DNA from: CAYSLU01 sp964431965
GTDB taxonomy: Bacteria; Verrucomicrobiota; Kiritimatiellia; CAIKKV01; CAYSLU01
NCBI GenBank assembly: GCA_964431965.1
Contig: CAYSLU010000012.1
Span: 1-64,000, forward strand
Length of the DNA stretch: 64,000 nucleotides
Direction: 5' to 3'
Shown: positions 44,601 to 52,532 of the stretch, piece after piece
Layout of the letters: every line of letters begins with the position of its first letter
How positions within the stretch are numbered: position 1 is the first letter of the stretch
The notes under the pieces: model-generated
What the model saw: the letters and a program-made list of their open reading frames with translations, nothing else
Database searches by the model: none
What the model was told of the DNA's origin: nothing
Position numbers and translations under genes: made by a program

Positions 44601-44791
44601 GAGCCGCCCGGGAGGCTGGTCACGCGCAGATGCAGCCCGGCCGACGGGTCCCACGGCGATGTCAGCGTCAGGTTCCCGCAGGGGTGCCTAACCTCGGCGC
44701 GGGTCACCCAGTCGTTTGTTCCGGCCCTGCCCGGCACGGCGGCGGCCGCCGCCATCGCCACAGCCCAAATCCACCAGCGCGCAAATGGCAT
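38690..44791 (-). CDS. Giant secreted protein with LamG/DUF1080-like beta-sandwich regions, 2033 aa
   Basis: A very large extracellular or surface protein. The start at 44791 gives a signal peptide (WIWAVAMAAAAAVPGRAG); in-frame sequence continuing to 45745 is antisense to the pabB fusion and is excluded. At about 165-360 and 795-990 are concanavalin-A-like regions of the DUF1080/LamG kind, for example TSWTVESGTWRLHTALDDA and DWTINGGRWEVINRFNCDP. Later regions (about 1050-2000) contain further beta-rich, Trp/Tyr-dense segments and an ending typical of Ig-like modules (VRDRAGNLSESVRIPVP). No catalytic motif was recognised. It probably binds or displays glycans. It is 16 bases upstream of the 315-residue gene and may be the first gene of the long operon. 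Confidence 0.8.
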   Translation of the reverse strand: MPFARWWIWAVAMAAAAAVPGRAGTNDWVTRAEVRHPCGNLTLTSPWDPSAGLHLRVTSLPGGSDAVIDIRKSGGRFSVLGGAAGAVTPTAEARYWLDALPAQRSTNASFVLKFRPESWSLYCAGKLIALLPVPFAPPALVAQQRGDFPPADAMRTSFQRVEEIVFHDDFMVPTNEPDSLTSWTVESGTWRLHTALDDALVDPRGARLDTKPLKPDFSPNFYSLNGTASNGPAVITTGYRFYDAYSAAAALQVQPGEMGLVFLYVDATNYYALTTQFEDESGPARIVLWRVGPSARGTVRHALAAGTAPLIPGQWVSLRVALSQDRIRCFVDSSEVADVSEALPVGGRFGLFVRGAEDALFDDVTIESNHEIDLRSRAAIRFYSREQSGDLLGAPRRWFRAEPSASELAPAVSPQAQWLALGAPGHPGHVFSATFTAQSGGGSFGLLAGYAGPSSPHLRFVCARSRGREEFRLERVSGGRAVVIERLERPSRGGSGRPDVLMADASGGSEIRLYRNGEMVLVHAAGAPIDGASGLYVGPDTDVRIAGLSYAMARSDVYKSRTEKNLNYTVDPFMRHWSSPEGEWIEDEAHLYWHKSDFFGRIDLSFPLRPGSLVHVGVPEGRANGEYVVHVGASNIWVFAGDRWPEPPRVRSPVPPGEPTNAVSAAELAPMGDRKGKGRGKGLAKNLRRAGAESRRTAYQTGLDPDAYDALAARLPRQPPRPDAALLSASFTCTAGAPVTLSYEGDWLWLTESTNRVFQLALQQPLRGTRMRVAGALTNELPRCAAVRYGVKDYLFTEAPTDWTINGGRWEVINRFNCDPRWSHMNGEGTNGLAAIWTKYRFSGDFCMEMYAGMRMGWYERCGDLNISIMCDRTSPSSGYTATCTGWDYDLSQQLSRLYRRGEVLAESDKYLVPRIREGNRRLRSESIISGGRDVHGAWYYIKLRRIGDTLEYYFDNELIYRQIDSEPLNDGLAGVWTFINSMMVARVKIAAQGIRPAGVPFTPTPLPRDELQAQPPARRPDPPAAAAPAPVAPAERMILATMSAAWWSLGDSVGHSQLAWAPSEVGPALTLRNRLGSGRQFVACRLPPVRYAELAGWRFYVRRSPGSQFNFYYSIGRVNNGEFVPERRYFHRISGPAVAGDGFRAGGATDVPGAKSGVSPDEAPWTLVQAWVPTEGQDAGWQDRNLLVRIDGFGILQPSYEQEGLTGNGPGEWYAVAGLHEVRYGSAAPELGAWRSGRAQFADARSGAERSGWMPATNAVRWLDANTATGFNHVAMTVADGAKTNRGLLAWIRLPAEADVRCEWSTVLPNAVVLRSGAAYPEPRFEHATLSLNGVSVPLAPAGKGARSAFVPRLPETTPSPSNAALTAVVRLGSTNRTFRLAWAGANDREPPALVRLDGLAGLFENFEARGLGPSLEPSPERMTVRSLDPMQGSYLQMQNREIGERLRMRFRVNTSLARYPVLAFRYRLTPMANISIGLQDSQSIVRFAEVCPAARAVEYAGPGVVDDTWHTWIGRVSDAVVQSSLNRRLFQIPSLTLGSFASPDQTGRYSWWDVDDVVLGPAVSGGAQLAFTPGYFAHGGVKSVRMALVHLRGPTTGAQPLPLPDGEPDPTWQTITNGARTTPDVTRLEDGLCMLLLQAVGESGLESPVTRVPFILDRKPLTVTHELERSIDPLSNGSMLRLAFRGDDGVPLDMEGLQFRWNDRPASMSDYLSQFARYPGLETVWLNWPYMFRDQLNRATNGLAAAIIVSGIVDGAGNRTPDISVPVSVDYAKDKRGPTLLPPRFPTGAVFFATSWQGVASKPTFFQAEQGHTVSVQYKPGDEPFLVTENTGKRPGGINMKLGDRKWRARAYPTLMFMMRRPALTNADPARIEVALEVESIGTYYVPLSGKPDKHKDRLPLAAPIAWSSNVWQTVVLDVPALLAQRLTPAQVDKALITSFGIQRREPVERTPLHLKSVFVCRPWPVGQKVVLDAYDVSGVAGAAWCGTNLIDGLTVEPAALPHGCGEAGWLPLQVRDRAGNLSESVRIPVP

Positions 44792-44914
44792 AATTCCACT
44801 CGATTCTGAAAGATAGATGATATGCCTCGAAGGGGAGCGCGGGAAGCAGAATCGGGTGCTCGCGCGTGCGGCGCTGCTTGTGCTGGCGTTCCGGCATGGC
44901 GTAGCATCCTGTCC

Positions 44915-46654
44915 GTGAACGGTTCGTACAGCGCCCTCATCCAGACGGCGCCGGATGCCTGGCTGGCGTTCGGCGCGCCCATCCGCGTGCTCGCTGCCCG
45001 GAGCCGGGAGCAGGTGGCCCGGCTCCTGTCCGCCGTCGAGGCCGAGACCGCCGCCGGGCGCTACGCCGCAGGCTACATCGCATACGAGGCGGCCGGCGCG
45101 CTGGACTCCGCCCTGCATACGCATGCGGACCCCGGCCTGCCGCTTGCCTGGTTCGGCATTCACGCTCACGCCGGGCGTATCAGCGCGCTGCCGGCCGAAA
45201 CGGCGGGGTTCTCGGTCGGCCCCTGGGAGCCGGCCGTCGACCGGGCCGCCTACACCGCCGCCATCGCCCGGATCCGGGACTACCTCCGCGCCGGCGACAC
45301 CTACCAGGTGAACTACACCATGAGGCTGCGGGCCGCCCTGCAGGGCGACCCGTACGCCCTCTTCGCCGCCCTGGCGCGGGCCCAGCGCTCGTCCTGCTGC
45401 GCCTACATCGACGCCGGCGCGCACGTCATCTGCTCCGCCTCCCCCGAGCTGTTCTTCGAGCTCGACGGACGGACCGTCCGCTCGCGCCCCATGAAGGGCA
45501 CGGCCGCCCGCGGCCTGACGTGGACGGAGGACCAGGCGCTCGCCGCCGGGCTCCGCGGATCCCGCAAGGATCAGGCCGAGAACGTCATGATCGTCGATAT
45601 GATCCGCAACGACCTCGGGCGGCTGGCCGACCCCGGCAGCGTGCGCGTCTCGCGGCTCTTCGACGTCGAGCGCTACCCGACCGTCCTGCAGATGACGTCG
45701 ACCGTCGAGGCGGAGACGGATGCCTCGTTCGGCCAGCTCATTCACGCGCTCTTCCCGTGCGCCTCAATCACGGGCGCCCCCAAGGCGCGCACAATGGAGA
45801 TCATCCGCGAGCTTGAGCCGGACCCGCGCGGCGTCTACACCGGCGCGATCGGGTACGTGGCGCCGGGCCGGGAGGCGCGTTTCAACGTCGCCATCCGCAC
45901 CGTCGTCCTCCGCCGGGACACGGGCATGGCGGAGTACGGCGTCGGTGGCGGCATCACGTGGGACTCGACCGATACGAACGAGTACGCCGAGTGCCTTCGC
46001 AAGGCCGCCGTCCTCACGCACCGCGTGCCCGACTTCGATTTGCTGGAGACGCTGCGCTGGAGCCCTGGGGAGGGCTTCGCGCTGCTGGAGCGTCACCTCG
46101 CCCGCCTCGGGCAAACCGCCGCCTACTTCGATTTCCCGGCCGACATCGGCGCCGCCCGGCGATGCCTCGAGCGCACAGCCGCCGGACTGCCCGGCGCGCC
46201 GCACCGCGTTCGGCTGACCATCGACCGGACGGGAGCCCCCCGCGCAGCCGCCAGCCCGATGGCCGTCGAGCCCGACGCCCCCCCGATTCGCGTGGCGCTG
46301 GCCTCGACCCCGGTAGACGAAGCCGATCCGTTCCTCTATCACAAGACCACAAACCGCTCCGTCTATGATGCGGCGCGGCGGCTCCGCCCGGACTGCGACG
46401 ACGTGATCCTCGTCAACCGAGCGGGACAGGTGACGGAAGCGACCATCGCGAACATCGTGGTGGACCTCGGCGGCCGGCGCCTGACGCCGCCGGCCCGCTG
46501 CGGGTTGCTGGCCGGGACGTTCCGGGAGGAGCTTCTGGAGCGCGGGGAAGTCACCGAAGCCGTGTTGACCCCCGCCGATCTCCGCGCCGCCGATCGGATC
46601 TGCCTGATCAACTCCGTCCGCGGCTGGATGCCCGCCCGGCTGGCCGACGGCTGA
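44915..46654 (+). CDS. pabB: Aminodeoxychorismate synthase component I fused to aminodeoxychorismate lyase
   Basis: Folate pathway: makes p-aminobenzoate from chorismate. The N-terminal ~330 residues are PabB: DYLRAGDTYQVNYTMRL, RSRPMKGTAARG (catalytic Lys), ENVMIVDMIRNDLGRLAD and ITGAPKARTMEIIRELEP. The C-terminal ~230 residues are PabC, a fold-type IV PLP enzyme with Lys in LYHKTTNRSVYDAA and VILVNRAGQVTEATIANIVV. The fusion of lyase to synthase is known in many bacteria and here forms one 579-residue chain. The start is uncertain: GTG 44915 fits the family's N-terminus; ATG 44822 would add 31 residues of non-homologous sequence. The glutaminase subunit PabA is not in the window. Confidence 0.9.
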   Translation: MNGSYSALIQTAPDAWLAFGAPIRVLAARSREQVARLLSAVEAETAAGRYAAGYIAYEAAGALDSALHTHADPGLPLAWFGIHAHAGRISALPAETAGFSVGPWEPAVDRAAYTAAIARIRDYLRAGDTYQVNYTMRLRAALQGDPYALFAALARAQRSSCCAYIDAGAHVICSASPELFFELDGRTVRSRPMKGTAARGLTWTEDQALAAGLRGSRKDQAENVMIVDMIRNDLGRLADPGSVRVSRLFDVERYPTVLQMTSTVEAETDASFGQLIHALFPCASITGAPKARTMEIIRELEPDPRGVYTGAIGYVAPGREARFNVAIRTVVLRRDTGMAEYGVGGGITWDSTDTNEYAECLRKAAVLTHRVPDFDLLETLRWSPGEGFALLERHLARLGQTAAYFDFPADIGAARRCLERTAAGLPGAPHRVRLTIDRTGAPRAAASPMAVEPDAPPIRVALASTPVDEADPFLYHKTTNRSVYDAARRLRPDCDDVILVNRAGQVTEATIANIVVDLGGRRLTPPARCGLLAGTFREELLERGEVTEAVLTPADLRAADRICLINSVRGWMPARLADG

Positions 46655-46733
46655 CGGTGTGCCCGCTGAGCATCGACCTCCGAACGCCGACATACGCTTC
46701 GTTCGCTGCAGCGCGACAATCGTCGCCGGTGGC

Positions 46734-48455
46734 TCAGCGCTCGACGCTTCCGTCGCTCGGACGAAAATCCTCGAGTCGAAGCTGGAGCGAGTCGCGGCCC
46801 ATGTACTGGTCGCGCTCGAGCGCGAACGCGCAGTCGATCGGCCCATCGGGCAGCCGGCGCGCGCCCATGCCGAACCCGATCGCCGGGATCTGCCTCCCGC
46901 CTCCGGCCAGCATCAGCTTCAGGTGGTCGCCCCCGACGATGCGCGGGGGCCCCAGCACGCGCAGGTTGCGGGCGGCCCAGATCGGCCGCGGATGCCCCTC
47001 TCCGAACGGGCCGAGCCGGTCGATCCAGTCCAGGAGCTCCTTGTCCGCTTCGCCCAGCTCGATCCACGAGTCCACGCGCTGCACGGCCCGACGATCCTGC
47101 CCTTTCAGCCGGGCCGTGCACACCCGACTGAACTGCGCCTGGAAATCCTCGAACTTCCCTCGCGCCACCCACAGGCCGGCCGCGGCGCGGTGGCCCCCGA
47201 ATCCGTCGAGGAGGTGGGCACACTCGCCCAGCGCATCCACCAGGTCGAAGCCCTCGATCGCGCGGCACGAGCCGCGGCCCCGCCCCTCGGCGTCGAACGC
47301 CACGACCACCACGGGACACCGGTGCGCGCTGCAGAGCCGGGACGCCACGATGCCGATGACGCCCGGGTGCCACCCGGCGTCGCCCACCACGATCCCGCAG
47401 TCGGCTTCCCGGTCGAACGTCCGGGCAATCCGGGTCTCGGCATGCCGGAGGATCTCCCGCTCCACGGTCTTGCGCGCCGCGTTCGCGGCGTCGAGCTGCT
47501 TCGCCAGGCGCTCGCCGTCCGCCTCATCCTCGGCCAGCAGGAGATCCAGGGCCGAGCGAGCGTCGCCCATGCGGCCGGCCGCATTGATGCGCGGGCCGAG
47601 GACGAACCCCAGGTGATGCTCGGTGATGGCGGACTCGAGGCCGGCCACCCGCGCGAGCGCCCGCAGTCCGGAAAACTCGCTCCGGCCCAGGCGCTCGACC
47701 CCGTGGCGCACAAACACCCGGTTCTCCGCGCGCAGGGGGACGACGTCGGCCACCGTCCCGATCGCCACCCACTCGAGGTAGCGCCGCAGGTCGATCCCCT
47801 CCATGCCGGGCCGGCCAAGCTCCCGGCCCCGCTTGAGCAGCGCATGGCAGAGCTTGAACGCGATGCCGACGCCGGCCAGGTCCTGCAGCCCGACGGGCCC
47901 GCCCAGCTTCGGATTGACCACGGCCAGAGCCGGCGCCACCGTGCCCCCCGGCTCATGGTGGTCGGTCACGATCACATCCACCCCGGCCGCGGCAGCCGCG
48001 GACACGGGCCCGGAAGAGGACGTCCCGCAGTCGACGGTGACGATCAGGCGCGGCGAGCACGTTTCGATGCAGCGACGAAGGCCGTCCTCCGAGAGTCCGT
48101 ACCCCTCATCCATGCGGTCCGGGATGAAGGGCGTCACGCTCGCGCCCAGCCGGCGGAGCACGGCTACGGCCAGCGCCGTGGCCGTCACGCCATCCGCATC
48201 GTAGTCCCCATAGACGGCGATGCCCTCGCGGCCGTCGATCGCGCGCCAGATCCGCGCGACGGCGATCTCCATCGCCGGCAAGAGGAAGGGGTCGGACAGG
48301 GTACTCAGGCGCGGCGAAAGGAACTCCCGGATCACGGCGGGGTCGAGAAAACCCCGCCCCACGAGGCAGGCGGCGGCCGCCCTGGGCATCCCGAGCTGCC
48401 GCGCGACTTCCGCCGCGCGGGCCGGGTCCGCCTCCACCATGCTCCACCGCTTCAC
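46734..48455 (-). CDS. recJ: Single-stranded-DNA exonuclease RecJ
   Basis: 5'-3' exonuclease for recombination and mismatch repair. The DHH domain holds YGDYDADGVTATALAVAVL, VTVDCGTSSSGPVSAAAAAG and VTDHHEPGG with metal-binding Asp and His residues. LGPRINAAGRMGDARSALDL follows, then the DHHA1 domain with GWHPGVIGIVASRLC and LLDGFGGHRAAAGLWVA, and a C-terminal OB-fold ending in a Gln/Leu-rich strand. It is full length at 573 residues. The start is GTG 48455, overlapping the secDF stop as GTGA; ATG 48440 is an alternative. It is the last gene of aroC-tgt-yajC-secDF-recJ. Confidence 0.95.
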   Translation of the reverse strand: MKRWSMVEADPARAAEVARQLGMPRAAAACLVGRGFLDPAVIREFLSPRLSTLSDPFLLPAMEIAVARIWRAIDGREGIAVYGDYDADGVTATALAVAVLRRLGASVTPFIPDRMDEGYGLSEDGLRRCIETCSPRLIVTVDCGTSSSGPVSAAAAAGVDVIVTDHHEPGGTVAPALAVVNPKLGGPVGLQDLAGVGIAFKLCHALLKRGRELGRPGMEGIDLRRYLEWVAIGTVADVVPLRAENRVFVRHGVERLGRSEFSGLRALARVAGLESAITEHHLGFVLGPRINAAGRMGDARSALDLLLAEDEADGERLAKQLDAANAARKTVEREILRHAETRIARTFDREADCGIVVGDAGWHPGVIGIVASRLCSAHRCPVVVVAFDAEGRGRGSCRAIEGFDLVDALGECAHLLDGFGGHRAAAGLWVARGKFEDFQAQFSRVCTARLKGQDRRAVQRVDSWIELGEADKELLDWIDRLGPFGEGHPRPIWAARNLRVLGPPRIVGGDHLKLMLAGGGRQIPAIGFGMGARRLPDGPIDCAFALERDQYMGRDSLQLRLEDFRPSDGSVER

Positions 48456-50995
48456 GGAGCCGTCGGCTTCTTGCCCAGCTGCGGCGTCTTGAACCCGTAC
48501 CACATCAGGACCACCGGCGTGGCAATGTAGATGGTTGAGTACGTGCCCGAGATCATGCCGATGCACATGGCCGTCGCGAAGTCCTTGATCGCGCCGCCGC
48601 CCATGACCAGCAGGAACAGGATTGACACGAACGTCATGAAGTTCGTCAGCAGCGTCCGGCTCAGCGTCTCGTTCATGCTCTGGTTGCAGATCTCCGTGAA
48701 CGACTTGTTGCGCACGAGCCGCAGATCCTCGCGGATGCGGTCGAAGATCACGATCGTGTCGTTCACCGAGTAGCCGATGATGGTCATCAGCGCCGCCACG
48801 ATGGTCAGGTTCAGTTGGAACCCGAGCAGGTGCATGACGCCCGCCGTCACCAGCACGTCGTGGATCAGCGCCGCGACGGCCCCGAGCCCGAAGCCGAACT
48901 CAAAGCGGATCCAGATGTAGATGATCATGGCGACGAACGATGCCAGCATCGCCCAGCCGGCCTTCGTCTTCAGCTCGCTCCCCACGAGCGGCCCGACATC
49001 ATCCTGCTTCATCAGCTTGAACCCGGCGCCGGGGAACTTCTCGAGAAGCATCTTTTCGACCTTCGCCCCGTCGCTCTGGGCGCCCACCTTGATCTGCAGG
49101 AACTCCCGCCCCCCGCCGGCTTCCATGCCGGACTGGTACTGGATGGTCGCATCGCCGATTCCCGCGCCGCCCAAGGTGCTGCGCACATCCTCGACGCCCG
49201 GCTCCTGGCCCTTGTGGAAGCTCAGCGTCAGCGACGAGCCGCCGGTGAAGTCAACGCCGAACACGCTTCGCTTGTCCTTCACGCCATGCGCCACCATCAG
49301 CCCCCAGCTCGCGACGATCACAACCAGCGAGATGCCCACCGCCACCTTCCACGGCTTCATGAAGTCGAAGTTCGTCTGCTTGATCAGGGACATCATCCGC
49401 AGGACCTTGGTGTCCGTCCGGCGCGACGCGATCACGTTGAAGCACATCCGCGTCACGATGACGGCCGTGTAGACGCTGACGATCAGGCCGGCGGTCAGGG
49501 TGACCGCATACCCGCGGATCGGCCCGGACCCGAGCAGGAACAGGATGACCGCGGTGATGATCGTCGTGAGATTCGAGTCGATAATGGCCGTGAAGGCCCG
49601 CTCGAACCCGGCCTGGATCGAGGCCACCAGCCCCTTTCCGGTGCGCAGCTCCTCGCGTATGCGCTCGAAGATCAGCACGTTCGCATCCACGGCCATGCCG
49701 ATGGACAGCGCGATGCCGGCGATGCCCGGCAGCGTCAGCACCGGCAGGGCGATGGCGCCGGTCGAGCGGCCCTCGCCCGAGAAGATGCCGAGGAACCCCG
49801 CCACGAGGATCATGCCCAGCGGCAGGAGCACCACGTTAAGAATCAGCGCCAGGTCGGCCAGCAGCCCCGCCACCAGGTAGTACGCGCCCATCAGCACGAT
49901 GATCGCCACGCACCCGTAGATGCCGGCCTTGACGCCGCTGTCGATCGAATCCTGTCCCAGCGTCGGATCGACCACGCGCTTCTCGACGATCTTCACCGGC
50001 GCCGGCAGCGCGCCCGCGCGCAGCACGTTCGAGAGGAACGTCGCCTCGGCGATCGAGAAGCTGCCGCTGATCTCGGCCCGGCCGCCGGGGATCGGCTCGT
50101 TGATCCGCGGCGCCGAATACAGGGTGTCGTCCATCACGATCGCCATCATCATGAACCGCTCGGCGCCGGCCCGGGTGGGGTTCTTGGCGCCGCCCGGCGC
50201 GTAGTCCGACGTAACCCGCCGGAACTTGCGGGTGCCGTTCGCGTCGAACCGAAGGGTCACGACCGGCTGCCCGAGCGCGCGGTAGTCCACGCCGGCATCC
50301 TTCAGGGTGTCGCCCGTGAGCTCCTTCCGATGGCTCACGAAGTACGGGCGATACATGTCCTCACCCGCCACCTTCTCACGCTCCAGCATGAGGTCGTAGC
50401 CCGCGGGCGCCTGGAAGCGGGCCAGCTCGCGGCGCAGCGCGGGGTCCATCGGAGGCGCGCTCTTCTCGCGGCGGTACAGGGACTCCTCGCGGCCGCGCAC
50501 CGTCCGGCTGACGACCACATAGCCGGTCGGGGCCAGCCCCTTGTCGAACAGGGCCTCGACGAGCGCTTCGTTGTTCTCGTGGACCATCCGGAACGTGAGG
50601 AAGGCCGCGCTCTGGATGCTCCGCTCCGCCTCCTCGCGCTTCTCCTGCCCGATTCCCGGCAGCTGCACCACGATGCGGTTGCCCTTCTCCGGGTAGATCA
50701 CGGGCTCGGCGATGCCGAGGTTGTCGACGCGGTTGCGGATGACTTCGACGGCGCGCTGCTGGGCCTTGGCCACCTGGGCCTTCACCTGCTCCTGGATCTG
50801 CGCGTCCGTCTGCTCCGGGTTCTTGTCCCGCAGCTCCTGCGCGATCGCTTCCTCGTCGATCTGCACGACGAAGCTCGTCCCGCCCCTCAAGTCCAGCCCG
50901 AGCCGGATCTTCTGCTTGAGCGGCAACACCGTCGCCAGCGCCCCCGCGATCAGCACGACCAGGATCAACCACTTCCACATCGCCCGCTTGTCCAT
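48452..50995 (-). CDS. secDF: Protein translocase subunits SecD and SecF fused
   Basis: Proton-driven helper that completes export through SecYEG, acting at the periplasmic side. SecD half (about 1-520): LGLDLRGGTSFVVQIDEEA, a large periplasmic domain, then GIALSIGMAVDANVLIFERI and the helices to about 515. SecF half (about 540-847): VFGVDFTGGSSLTLSFHKG and LMTIIGYSVNDTIVIFDRIR. Together 12 membrane segments. Fusion into one chain occurs in several PVC genomes and in Bacillus. It follows yajC, its usual accessory partner, by 53 bases that contain a strong hairpin. The C-terminus ends in Lys/Pro residues. Confidence 0.96.
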   Translation of the reverse strand: MDKRAMWKWLILVVLIAGALATVLPLKQKIRLGLDLRGGTSFVVQIDEEAIAQELRDKNPEQTDAQIQEQVKAQVAKAQQRAVEVIRNRVDNLGIAEPVIYPEKGNRIVVQLPGIGQEKREEAERSIQSAAFLTFRMVHENNEALVEALFDKGLAPTGYVVVSRTVRGREESLYRREKSAPPMDPALRRELARFQAPAGYDLMLEREKVAGEDMYRPYFVSHRKELTGDTLKDAGVDYRALGQPVVTLRFDANGTRKFRRVTSDYAPGGAKNPTRAGAERFMMMAIVMDDTLYSAPRINEPIPGGRAEISGSFSIAEATFLSNVLRAGALPAPVKIVEKRVVDPTLGQDSIDSGVKAGIYGCVAIIVLMGAYYLVAGLLADLALILNVVLLPLGMILVAGFLGIFSGEGRSTGAIALPVLTLPGIAGIALSIGMAVDANVLIFERIREELRTGKGLVASIQAGFERAFTAIIDSNLTTIITAVILFLLGSGPIRGYAVTLTAGLIVSVYTAVIVTRMCFNVIASRRTDTKVLRMMSLIKQTNFDFMKPWKVAVGISLVVIVASWGLMVAHGVKDKRSVFGVDFTGGSSLTLSFHKGQEPGVEDVRSTLGGAGIGDATIQYQSGMEAGGGREFLQIKVGAQSDGAKVEKMLLEKFPGAGFKLMKQDDVGPLVGSELKTKAGWAMLASFVAMIIYIWIRFEFGFGLGAVAALIHDVLVTAGVMHLLGFQLNLTIVAALMTIIGYSVNDTIVIFDRIREDLRLVRNKSFTEICNQSMNETLSRTLLTNFMTFVSILFLLVMGGGAIKDFATAMCIGMISGTYSTIYIATPVVLMWYGFKTPQLGKKPTAP

Positions 50996-51018
50996 GACTC
51001 TGCTCTCCTCGGCAAAGA

Positions 51019-51043
51019 GCGGCCGTCCTCTCGGACCGGCCGC
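51019..51043 (-). promoter_or_regulatory. Intercistronic GC-rich hairpin between yajC and secDF
   Basis: On the minus strand the transcript after the yajC stop can fold GCGGCCGGTCC against GGACGGCCGC, a stem of 10 pairs with one bulge and a four-base loop. It is followed by TCTTT and the secDF ribosome site GAGGAGAG. The uridine run is too short for a confident terminator, so partial attenuation or mRNA processing between the two genes is likelier. Confidence 0.45.
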
Positions 51044-51048
51044 CCAAA

Positions 51049-51420
51049 TCAGCGGCTCTCGCCCACGTCGCCGACGTTCTCGTCCTTGTCCAGAGCGCGG
51101 ATCACCGCGCCGCGCGCCACCTCGACCTTCACGCCGTCGGCGATCTTGATCGAGAACGTCTGCTCCTTGACATTGGCGATGGTGCCGATGATCCCGCCGC
51201 TGAAGACCACGCGGTCCCCGCTCTTGATCGCCAGGATCATCTGCTTGCGCAGCTTCTCCTTCTTCATCTGCGGCCGGATCATCATGAAGTAGAAGAGCAG
51301 GAAGATGATGGCCATGTAGCCCAGCATCAGCATCCCGCCGCCCTGCTGGCCCTGCCCGCCGCCCGCCGGGGCCGGGGCCATTGCCAGCCAGACCGAACTC
51401 GCTCCGAATATGCTCATCAT
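51049..51420 (-). CDS. yajC: Preprotein translocase accessory protein YajC
   Basis: Small single-pass inner-membrane protein that joins SecDF to the Sec holotranslocon. The membrane segment is MLMLGYMAIIFLLFYFMMIR at about 30-49, followed by family blocks PQMKKEKLRKQMILAIKSGD and VVFSGGIIGTIANVKEQTF. It is 123 residues, with a Gly/Gln-rich stretch before the helix and an acidic C-terminus. Start ATG 51420 overlaps the tgt stop as ATGA; a second in-frame ATG follows directly. The order tgt-yajC-secD/F is conserved in many bacteria, supporting the assignment. Confidence 0.95.
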   Translation of the reverse strand: MMSIFGASSVWLAMAPAPAGGGQGQQGGGMLMLGYMAIIFLLFYFMMIRPQMKKEKLRKQMILAIKSGDRVVFSGGIIGTIANVKEQTFSIKIADGVKVEVARGAVIRALDKDENVGDVGESR

Positions 51421-52532
51421 TCCGCTCCTCGCTCCCGGTACTCGCGCCGCAGCTCCTCGAAGCAGCCGGCGCGGATCGCCTCGCGCATCTTCCGCATCAG
51501 TCCCATGAAATAGTGCAGGTTGTGGATCGTCACCAGCCGGACGCCGAGGATTTCGTCCACGTTCAACAGGTGCCGCACGTACGCCCGGCTGAAGTTCCGG
51601 CACGCGTAGCACGAGCAGCCTTCCTCGATCGGCCGCAGATCCTCCTTGTACCCGCCCGCCTTAACCGCGTAGCGCCCCGCGCCCGCGTAGGCCGACCCGT
51701 TCCGGCCGCAGCGCGTGGGCATGACGCAATCGAACATGTCCACGCCCCGGGCCACCGCCTCGATCATCTGCCACGGCTTGCCCACGCCCATCAGGTAGCG
51801 CGGCCGGTCCGCCGGCAGATGCGCCGCGCCGGACTCGATTCCGCCCAGCAGCACGTCGCCCGGCTCACCCACGCTCACCCCGCCGATCGCGTACCCGTCG
51901 AACCCGATCGCCCGCAGCTCCCGCGCACACCGGGCGCGCAGTTCGGCGAACTCGCCGCCCTGCACGATCCCGAAAACGAGCTGACCCGGCGCACGCTCCT
52001 GTCCCGCACAAAGAGCCGCCCATGTTAGGGTTCGGTCCACAGCCTCGCAAGCATAATGATGCTCGCAGGGATAGTGCACGCACTCGTCGAAGGCCATCGC
52101 GATGTCCGACCCGATCCGCCGCTGCGCCGCCATCGCTTCGACCGGGCCCAGGAAGATGCGCCGGCCGTCCACGTGCGAGCTGAATTCGACCCCGTCCGGC
52201 CGGATCTTCCGCAGATTCGAGAGGCTGAACACCTGGAATCCGCCGCTGTCCGTCAGGATCGGCCGGTTCCAGCCCATGAACGCGTGCAGCCCCCCCACCG
52301 CGTCCAGAACGTCCAGTCCGGGGCGGATCATGAGGTGGTAGGTGTTGCTGAGGATGATCTCGCTGCCGACCGCGACCAGCTCGTCCGGCGACATGGCCTT
52401 CACCGTGGCCTGGGTGCCGACGGGCATGAAGACCGGCGTCTCGACCACCCCGTGCGCCGTCGTCAGCCGCCCGCAGCGCGCGGCGCTGGCGGGGTCGGAG
52501 GCCGTCACCTCGAATGTGCCCGGCCCGCTCAT
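51417..52532 (-). CDS. tgt: Queuine/preQ1 tRNA-guanine transglycosylase
   Basis: Exchanges the wobble guanine of GUN-anticodon tRNAs for preQ1, the first step of queuosine formation on tRNA. Catalytic Asp in RPILTDSGGFQVFSLSNL (about 88-105), second Asp in VDMFDCVMPTRCGRNG, and zinc ligands Cys, Cys, Cys and His in EGCSCYACRNFSRAYVRHL and LVTIHN. Length 371 is normal. Near the nucleophile the usual TRNARNG is TRCGRNG, a minor variation. The start at 52532 overlaps the aroC stop as ATGA. The linkage to yajC and secDF follows the common bacterial order. Confidence 0.96.
   Translation of the reverse strand: MSGPGTFEVTASDPASAARCGRLTTAHGVVETPVFMPVGTQATVKAMSPDELVAVGSEIILSNTYHLMIRPGLDVLDAVGGLHAFMGWNRPILTDSGGFQVFSLSNLRKIRPDGVEFSSHVDGRRIFLGPVEAMAAQRRIGSDIAMAFDECVHYPCEHHYACEAVDRTLTWAALCAGQERAPGQLVFGIVQGGEFAELRARCARELRAIGFDGYAIGGVSVGEPGDVLLGGIESGAAHLPADRPRYLMGVGKPWQMIEAVARGVDMFDCVMPTRCGRNGSAYAGAGRYAVKAGGYKEDLRPIEEGCSCYACRNFSRAYVRHLLNVDEILGVRLVTIHNLHYFMGLMRKMREAIRAGCFEELRREYRERGAE

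Noticed and set aside
44792..45745. N-terminal extension of the 2033-residue protein
   Set aside because: It would overlap the pabB fusion antisense and removes a good signal peptide; start placed at 44791.
48815..51292. Plus-strand reading frame opposite secDF/yajC
   Set aside because: His/Arg/Gln-rich antisense product; SecDF and YajC motifs are unambiguous on the minus strand.
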